A stretch of DNA of 55,245 bases from an uncultured Lentisphaeria bacterium (lineage in GTDB: Bacteria > Verrucomicrobiota > Lentisphaeria > Oligosphaerales > Oligosphaeraceae). Of the stretch, positions 50,200-55,245 are shown piece after piece (position 1 is the first letter of the stretch; each line of letters opens with the position of its first letter). The notes under the pieces were generated by a model. The model made no database searches. It had not been told where the DNA came from and saw only the letters and a program-made list of their open reading frames with translations. Both the position numbers and the translations under genes were made by a program. The DNA lies in NCBI GenBank assembly GCA_934661755.1, contig CAKUJM010000015.1:1-55245 (forward strand). Reading direction: 5' to 3'.

Positions 50200-50694
50200 A
50201 TGAAGAACAGCGCTATTTTACCGGGCATGGAATCCGAGATGACGGTCGGCGGCAGCGAGCTGGCGGAGTGGCTCTGCGTCACTCCGGGCGCGGTCACACG
50301 GATGGCTGCTGCCGGTCGTCTGGAGCAGCTGGATGGCGGGCGCTACCCGCTGAAATCATCGGTCCAGAAGATCATCACCGAGATGCGCAGCCGCCGGACA
50401 TCCGGCAATGCCGAGCGCAAGGACCTGGACCGTTCGATGAAATATTGGCAATGCGAGGCGCAGAAGCAGAAGGTGCTGTCGTGGCGCCTCCAGTATGGCA
50501 AGGAGCTGGCGCTGGCGATTGTCGAGCGGCTGGACGGTGCGCTGGCGGATTTCCAGCGCCGCACCGGCGGTGATGAGAACCTTAACGCCGTGATATTGCA
50601 GTTGAGCCAGGCGATCAAGTCCTCGAAGGTGGACGATGTGGTTTACGGCATGGATGAGGAAGACCCGGATGAATTCACTGCTTCAGCAACTTAA
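50200..50694 (+). CDS. Small terminase subunit (Nu1-like)
   Basis: 164 residues. A winged HTH at ~15-55 (MTVGGSELAEWLCVTPGAVTRMAAAGRLEQLDGGRYPLKSSVQKII, in the phage Nu1/TerS manner) is followed by a helical oligomerisation part (RSMKYWQCEAQKQKVLSWRLQYGKELALAIVERLDGALADFQRR). It binds the packaging site and loads the large subunit. GGAGGA lies three bases before the ATG at 50200; a longer reading from 50125 includes the ribosome site and is rejected. It overlaps the large subunit gene by 26 bases. Confidence 0.88.
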   Translation: MKNSAILPGMESEMTVGGSELAEWLCVTPGAVTRMAAAGRLEQLDGGRYPLKSSVQKIITEMRSRRTSGNAERKDLDRSMKYWQCEAQKQKVLSWRLQYGKELALAIVERLDGALADFQRRTGGDENLNAVILQLSQAIKSSKVDDVVYGMDEEDPDEFTASAT

Positions 50695-52537
50695 CGAACA
50701 CGTCGCGCAGTATGCGGTGGCGGCGATGTGGGATCGTGTGGCGGTCAAGCCGAAGAGCCCTATCGACAAATGGGTGTCATCGACGATTGACCTGAGCTAC
50801 GACGCCACTTCGGCAGGCGCCGGCAAGGTGGCGCTGTATCCGTATCAGGTGGAGCCGCTGCTCGAGACCGAAAAGCCGGGAACACGCGAGGTGACGCTGA
50901 TGTGGGGGCAGCGCCTGGGCAAATCCATCATCTGGAAATTCTCGCTGCTCAAACGGCTCTTCGACGGCGGCCTGTCCGGCTTGATCGTCTATCCTTCGAT
51001 GGAGATGGGATTGAAGACCAACAAGGACACCGTCCTGCCACTGCTGCGGACCCTCCCGAACCTGAAGGCGGATCTGGCGGCCATCGGCGGCCGCAAGAAG
51101 GACAGCTACCACCTGCCGTCCGCCAGAAGCGTCCTCTACTTCATCGGCGGCGGTGCGCAGATCGTCAGTTATACCGCCAATTGGGGAGTGCTCGACGAAG
51201 CCGATTTCATCAAAATCGAGAACGCCGACGCCGAAGGGCAGAACGTCGACCAGCTGCGCAGTCTGCGTCTGCGGATGCAGACATTCCCCCGCCGGATGCT
51301 GATCGCCTGCTCTTCACCGACCAACTACGGCGGATGTATCTACCAGAACTGGAAGAGCGGCTCGCGCGGCGTGTGGAACTTCGCGTGCCTGGAATGCGGC
51401 GCGCTCTTCCCCACCAGCCAGCTGGCGTTCCCGAAGGCGGACGGCAGCTACGCCGGACTCCAATGGCAGAAGAATGACGCCGGCGACGTCATCGAGGAAT
51501 CCATCCGCTGGATCTGCCCCGCCTGCGGCCATGCCCACGTCTTCGGCGAGGCCGCCGAGATGAACCGCCGCGGCCGCTATCTCCACGATAACGGCAACCG
51601 CACCGACCACCGAAGCTTCCAGGCGGGCGCATTGGCCAATCCCGCCCTCTGGCCATGGCTGCAGATCGCCGAGGCGCAGGAAATGGCGGTCGATTCGGAC
51701 GGCCGGAAGTTCCTGGCCAACACCATCAAGGGAATGCCGTACAAGCACGTCCGCGAAGGCGACCTGTCAATCAGCATCCCCGACGTGCTGGCCAGCAAGA
51801 AGGTCGCATATCCGCCAGATCTGTCCAGCCGCATCTCCGTCGTCTGCGCCGGCATTGACCAGCAGTCATCCGGCCTGGGCGCCTCAAAATACTACGTCTA
51901 CGCCGTCAGGGGATGGGACGAGCACGGAAACTCATGGAGCCTGGCCGCCGGCGTCGCCAATTCCATCGATGAACTCAACGCCGTCGTGGAAAACAGCCAC
52001 TGCGGACTGCCGGTCGCGCTGGCGCTCATCGACCAGGGCGGATTCGAAGACAACGCGCAGCGCACCGACCCGTTCGTGCGCTCCCATGCCAACGTCCTCT
52101 ATTACAAGGGCGGAGACGACCGCACCAACTCGCTCAAGGGCCGCCGCTGGAAGCCCTCCGAAAAACAGCAGGGACTGATTCTGGCCAACGCCGTCGCCTA
52201 CCAGGTGAAGTTGCTCGACCTGCTCTACGGCCCGCCACGGCCGAACGGATATCGCTGGTACATCCCCGAGGACGCCTCCCCCGCATACCTGGAGCAGCTG
52301 GGCGCCATGCAGCCGAACAACCGAATGAAATCCGGCAACGGCGACGCATTCAGCAACTGGACGCCGTCATCGGTGCGCCATGACTACTTCGACGCCGAAA
52401 AGATGGCGCTGGCCGCCCTCGATGTGGCGTGTCGGTACCTGCCCGCCACCCGCTTCCGCCGTGGCGCGGCGCCGCTGTTCATCCGCGCCGAAATGCTGCG
52501 CGCCATCGCCCTCCAGAAGATGGCCGCCAACTCGTGA
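50669..52537 (+). CDS. Large terminase subunit (lambda GpA-type)
   Basis: 622 residues. ATPase part: VALYPYQVEPLLETEKPGTREVTLMWGQRLGKS, with the Walker A-like GQRLGKS, and Walker B GVLDEADFIK; coupling motif CSSPTNYGG. A zinc-like CLECG...CPACG pair precedes the nuclease part, where VVCAGIDQQ and LALIDQGGF lie in acidic strands, as in the GpA family. It cuts and pumps DNA into the prohead. The ATG at 50669 has GAGGA eight bases upstream. The GpA type suggests cohesive-end or lambda/GpA-related packaging. Confidence 0.95.
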   Translation: MNSLLQQLNEHVAQYAVAAMWDRVAVKPKSPIDKWVSSTIDLSYDATSAGAGKVALYPYQVEPLLETEKPGTREVTLMWGQRLGKSIIWKFSLLKRLFDGGLSGLIVYPSMEMGLKTNKDTVLPLLRTLPNLKADLAAIGGRKKDSYHLPSARSVLYFIGGGAQIVSYTANWGVLDEADFIKIENADAEGQNVDQLRSLRLRMQTFPRRMLIACSSPTNYGGCIYQNWKSGSRGVWNFACLECGALFPTSQLAFPKADGSYAGLQWQKNDAGDVIEESIRWICPACGHAHVFGEAAEMNRRGRYLHDNGNRTDHRSFQAGALANPALWPWLQIAEAQEMAVDSDGRKFLANTIKGMPYKHVREGDLSISIPDVLASKKVAYPPDLSSRISVVCAGIDQQSSGLGASKYYVYAVRGWDEHGNSWSLAAGVANSIDELNAVVENSHCGLPVALALIDQGGFEDNAQRTDPFVRSHANVLYYKGGDDRTNSLKGRRWKPSEKQQGLILANAVAYQVKLLDLLYGPPRPNGYRWYIPEDASPAYLEQLGAMQPNNRMKSGNGDAFSNWTPSSVRHDYFDAEKMALAALDVACRYLPATRFRRGAAPLFIRAEMLRAIALQKMAANS

Positions 52538-52594
52538 TCCTTTTGATTGACTTGTTTTCAGCGCCGTTTTTTCACACTCGCGTATATACCGTAA

Positions 52595-52843
52595 ATGCCG
52601 ACACTCAAGACCGCCATATTGACCAAGCTGCTTCGGCGCCGCGCCACCGTCCAGAAACAACTGGATGAACTGCTCAGCAAGCCGGCGTCCTATTCCATCC
52701 AGGGCAGCTACTCGCAGACCTCGCAGGATGCCGACACCCTCCGCGAAGAGCTGGCCGCCATCGATGCGCAGATCCGCAACGTCCGCACCGGCGGAAATGG
52801 CGGCATTGCCAGAGTATACCCCGACTACTCCGCCGATGTTTAA
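52595..52843 (+). CDS. gpW-like head-tail connector
   Basis: 82 residues. Helix (LTKLLRRRATVQKQLDELLSKP), a short hairpin (ASYSIQGSYSQTSQD) and a second helix (ADTLREELAAIDAQIRNVR) fit the gpW family, which fills the portal pore and joins the tail. Lambda has the same order terminase, W, portal. It overlaps the portal gene by eight bases (ATGTTTAA). No ribosome site is seen in the 57-base spacer before it. Confidence 0.75.
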   Translation: MPTLKTAILTKLLRRRATVQKQLDELLSKPASYSIQGSYSQTSQDADTLREELAAIDAQIRNVRTGGNGGIARVYPDYSADV

Positions 52844-54416
52844 ATCCATCCTCTCACTGTTCAAGGCCGACACCATCGCACCAAAGGCGGTGCGCCGCCT
52901 GGCCAGGGTCGTCAGAAACCAGTATGACGCCCTCAACACCGACGCACTCCGGCGCCGGCAGACCATCCGCACCGACCGCACCAAGACCCAGCAGGATTTC
53001 CGCGCCGACAAGCGCATCCAGGCCTACGCCATGGGCGATGTCGCCTATGACAACGACCAGCTGGGCGCAATCATCGACACCTGCGTCAGGCTCACCATCG
53101 GCACCCGCGGCGGCCGGCCGTTCTTCACCGGCCCCGGCGCCGGCGAGAACCAGCGCGCCTGGAACGCCTGGGCGCTATCCTGCGGCCACCAGGAAAACGA
53201 AAACTGGCAGGAAGTTCTCTCCATCATCCTGCGCGCCGTCAAGGTGCACGGCGACTGCATCATCCTGGTCGACCCCGACCTCACCGGAAACAAGGTCCGG
53301 CTGTGGGACGCCGACCAGATCTGCTCCGTCACTGACAGCGACTTCAACAAATGGGGAGACGAAAACGGCCTGCCCACCCGCGGCGACGAGGATGCGGCCA
53401 TCTACCGCCAGATCGAAGGCGCGGTGGTCGATCCCGACGGGCGGGTCATCGGCTATTTCGTCACCCACCGCCGGAACCAGTACGCCGTCAGCATCCGCCA
53501 GGCGACATTTCTGCCCGCCGAACTGTGCCGGCGCGTCTGCTGCCGGACCAAGATCTCGCAATACCGCGGCGAACCCACCACCCTCCCGAACGCGGAGCTC
53601 ACCGAGGACACCCGATCGCTCATCAAGTCCGAAGTCGCCGCGGCGAAGAACTACTCCGAGACGTCGCTGATCCTCGAACGCCCCGCCACCGACAACGGCG
53701 ACGGCATCCTGGCATCACTCACCGGAGCTGACGGCAGCATTGACCCGGAGCTGGTCCAGGCCGCCGGACTGCAGGAAGGCGACATCGAGGGACTGCTGGC
53801 CGCCGCCGAACCCGGCGAGCCGCGGTCGCTGGGCCCCGTCATCGAAGGCAAGTCCGCCATCGGCTGGGTCGATTCGGGAACCGGCATCCATGAGCTGTCA
53901 AATGCCAACCGGCCATCCCCGCAGATCCAGCAGTGGCAGGACCGGCTGGCCGACCTCAACGGCCAGCGGCAGGGCGCCATGTCATGCCTCGCGCGAGGAC
54001 GCGCCGACAACTCCTACAGCTCCGGGCAGATCGAAATCTCCGTCTCCTGGGCGAAGTTCGCCGAAGACCAGGAGATGCTCGAACGCCAGGTGGTCGATTA
54101 CGTCGTGGACAAAATCTGCCCCGGCGCCGAATACATCGTCCGGTGGCCGGCCGCATTCGAAATCGACCCGCAGAAGGCCGAGGACACCATGGACGCGCGG
54201 CTGCGCTCCGGCCGCGCATCCTTCCAGCAGCAGTGCGGGCCGGACTGGAGAACCCAGGTCGACCAGCTCGCCGAATTCGTCGCATACTGCCAGTCAAAAG
54301 GCGTCGATCCCAACCGCTTCGCCTGGTATGGGCAGACCGCAGCCGGGAACGCATCCCCCGCGGTCGAAGAGTCCGAAGACGCACCAACACAACCCCGAAA
54401 GAAAATCCCGCTATGA
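52836..54416 (+). CDS. Phage portal protein (lambda gpB-type)
   Basis: 526 residues. DNTDALRRRQTIRTDRTKTQQDF-like N-terminus (here NTDALRRRQTIRTDR), YDNDQLGAIIDTCVRLTIGTRG, the portal segment VKVHGDCIILVDPD...RLWDADQICSV, and the C-terminal SCLARGRADNSYSSGQIEISVSWAKFAEDQEM with WPAAFEIDPQKAEDTMDARL, all as in PF05136 portals. It forms the dodecameric DNA gate. The start at 52836 is inside the gpW stop region. Its stop overlaps the protease start by ATGA. Confidence 0.93.
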   Translation: MFKSILSLFKADTIAPKAVRRLARVVRNQYDALNTDALRRRQTIRTDRTKTQQDFRADKRIQAYAMGDVAYDNDQLGAIIDTCVRLTIGTRGGRPFFTGPGAGENQRAWNAWALSCGHQENENWQEVLSIILRAVKVHGDCIILVDPDLTGNKVRLWDADQICSVTDSDFNKWGDENGLPTRGDEDAAIYRQIEGAVVDPDGRVIGYFVTHRRNQYAVSIRQATFLPAELCRRVCCRTKISQYRGEPTTLPNAELTEDTRSLIKSEVAAAKNYSETSLILERPATDNGDGILASLTGADGSIDPELVQAAGLQEGDIEGLLAAAEPGEPRSLGPVIEGKSAIGWVDSGTGIHELSNANRPSPQIQQWQDRLADLNGQRQGAMSCLARGRADNSYSSGQIEISVSWAKFAEDQEMLERQVVDYVVDKICPGAEYIVRWPAAFEIDPQKAEDTMDARLRSGRASFQQQCGPDWRTQVDQLAEFVAYCQSKGVDPNRFAWYGQTAAGNASPAVEESEDAPTQPRKKIPL

Positions 54417-55245
54417 CCATCGTGCCAATCCAGGGAGTGATGACCACTCCGGAAAACGCCGGATGGCTGCGGATGTTCGAAGACGGAGACGCATACTGCG
54501 TCTCATCCGACATCATCCGCGCAATCAATGCCGCCAGCGATGACCTCCGCATCAGCGTAAACACCCCCGGCGGAGACATCGACGCCCTCAACGCCATCGT
54601 GGCCGCCCTCACCGACTGGGCGATCGGACACCCCGACAACCGGCTGGAGATCCGCGTCCAGGCGCTGGCCGCATCCTGCGGAGCCGCACTGCTGGTGTTC
54701 GCGCCCCGGATGAACACCGTCGTCACCGCCTACCGCCTCTCGCGATTCATGTTCCACGGCGCCATGGCGTCGCTGGGATGGGCCGGAGCTGACAACTGCC
54801 GGGACATCGCCGACCAGCTCACCCGGTACAATGACGAATTGAAGGCCGCGCTGATGGCCCGCACCAAGGTCCCGCCGGCGCTGCTAAACACCTGGTTTGC
54901 GGCCTCCCGCGAAGGATGGCTCTCCGCCAGGGAAGCGCTTGCCTACGGCATCATTGACAGGATCATCGAAGCCGAGGATGTCCAGCCCGCCCCGAAAATC
55001 TCCAACCTCACCCTCCAAAAACTAAAGGGATTTGTAAACATGCCGAAACTCAGAAACGAAGAGCCCGATAAAAATCCGGAAAAGCTCCAGCCGGAAGCCG
55101 CCACCGCCAAAGATCCGCAGAAGGCCGAGGACCCCGACTTCAAGGCCCTCGATCCCGAGCCGGAAAAAGAGCCGGAAAAAGAGCCGGAAAAAGAGCCGGA
55201 AAAAGAGCCGGAAAAAGAGCCGGAAAAAGAGCCGGAAAAAGAGCC
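54413..55245 (+). CDS. ClpP-like prohead protease (partial)
   Basis: About 277 residues visible, open at the right edge. SVNTPGGDIDALNAIVAALTDW, then VQALAASCGAALLVFAP with the likely nucleophile Ser, and FMFHGAMASLGWAG with the likely His mark a ClpP/S49-type fold as in phage prohead maturation proteases. AREALAYGIIDRII closes the domain. An inner ATG (MPKLRNEEPDKN) may start a nested scaffold product, as in lambda C/Nu3. After that the protein becomes a low-complexity (PEKE)n run to the window end. Overlaps the portal stop by ATGA. Confidence 0.88.
   Translation, partial: MTIVPIQGVMTTPENAGWLRMFEDGDAYCVSSDIIRAINAASDDLRISVNTPGGDIDALNAIVAALTDWAIGHPDNRLEIRVQALAASCGAALLVFAPRMNTVVTAYRLSRFMFHGAMASLGWAGADNCRDIADQLTRYNDELKAALMARTKVPPALLNTWFAASREGWLSAREALAYGIIDRIIEAEDVQPAPKISNLTLQKLKGFVNMPKLRNEEPDKNPEKLQPEAATAKDPQKAEDPDFKALDPEPEKEPEKEPEKEPEKEPEKEPEKEPEKE
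55157..55245 (+). repeat. 12-bp tandem repeat coding (EPEK)n
   Basis: GAGCCGGAAAAA is repeated without change for about 7.4 copies up to the window edge, inside the protease reading frame. The perfect copies imply recent slippage, and may have ended the assembly here. Confidence 0.95.

Overview
The window looks like a chromosome segment of a gut-type Lentisphaerae (Victivallis-like) bacterium carrying the edge of an integrated tailed phage. The assignment is an inference. It rests on three pseudopilin-like genes with the [24 protein letters not shown]-type N-terminus, two of them followed by a large signal-peptide glycosidase gene, and on unusually large, divergent RNA polymerase subunits. 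Host DNA is GC-rich. The stretch 46.3-49.9 kb inside the phage is clearly AT-richer.

Layout. 1-1427 (-): a membrane-anchored coiled-coil protein running off the left edge. 1.5-16.6 kb: a carbohydrate-use region with a small ABM-domain protein, a GH71-like secreted glycosidase, a pseudopilin, a cytosolic beta-propeller glycosidase-like protein, an HpcH/HpaI aldolase, two more glycosidase-like proteins, a second pseudopilin (frameshifted at a C9 tract), an AraC regulator and an FAD oxidoreductase. 16.6-28.4 kb (-): rplK-rplA-rplJ-rplL-rpoB-rpoC, with a good promoter and a foldable leader but without secE-nusG immediately upstream. 28.5-37.2 kb: a second sugar module, with a GntR/LacI-type regulator, pseudopilin and 1.6-kb-residue GH2-like protein in one minus-strand run, and a sialidase-like protein divergent from it. 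37.35-38.54 kb: an AAA-ATPase/DUF1703-type gene whose 3' end is cut where the 3' half of a tRNA begins (38519-38567). This is the apparent left junction of the prophage.

Prophage (38.6 kb to the right edge). The minus-strand arm holds early genes: primase-helicase, a sigma-region-2 protein, dUTPase, a DUF1599-like protein, several unknowns, a P22-AR-type antirepressor, an HTH protein, a small membrane protein and a 59-residue RHH-like protein. On the plus strand come four paralogous HTH proteins in an array with diverged DNA-binding heads and nearly identical tails, and then an Abi_2/AbiF-type HEPN protein behind its own promoter and a short hairpin RNA. Late genes follow: small and large terminase, gpW-like connector, portal and ClpP-like prohead protease, which runs off the right edge in a PEKE repeat.

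How it fits together. In the host part, each regulator sits beside a pseudopilin plus secreted glycosidase, suggesting separately switched glycan-degradation units. The AraC and pseudopilin promoters interpenetrate and share one palindromic -10 region. In the phage part, the HTH array sits where a lysogeny switch would be. It carries the debris of a second divergent switch, so it looks like a duplicated and diversified immunity locus with an abortive-infection gene attached. The most interesting points are this repressor array, the AbiF-type gene with its candidate RNA partner, and the recurrent C9 tracts, two of which put a start codon out of frame by exactly one base.
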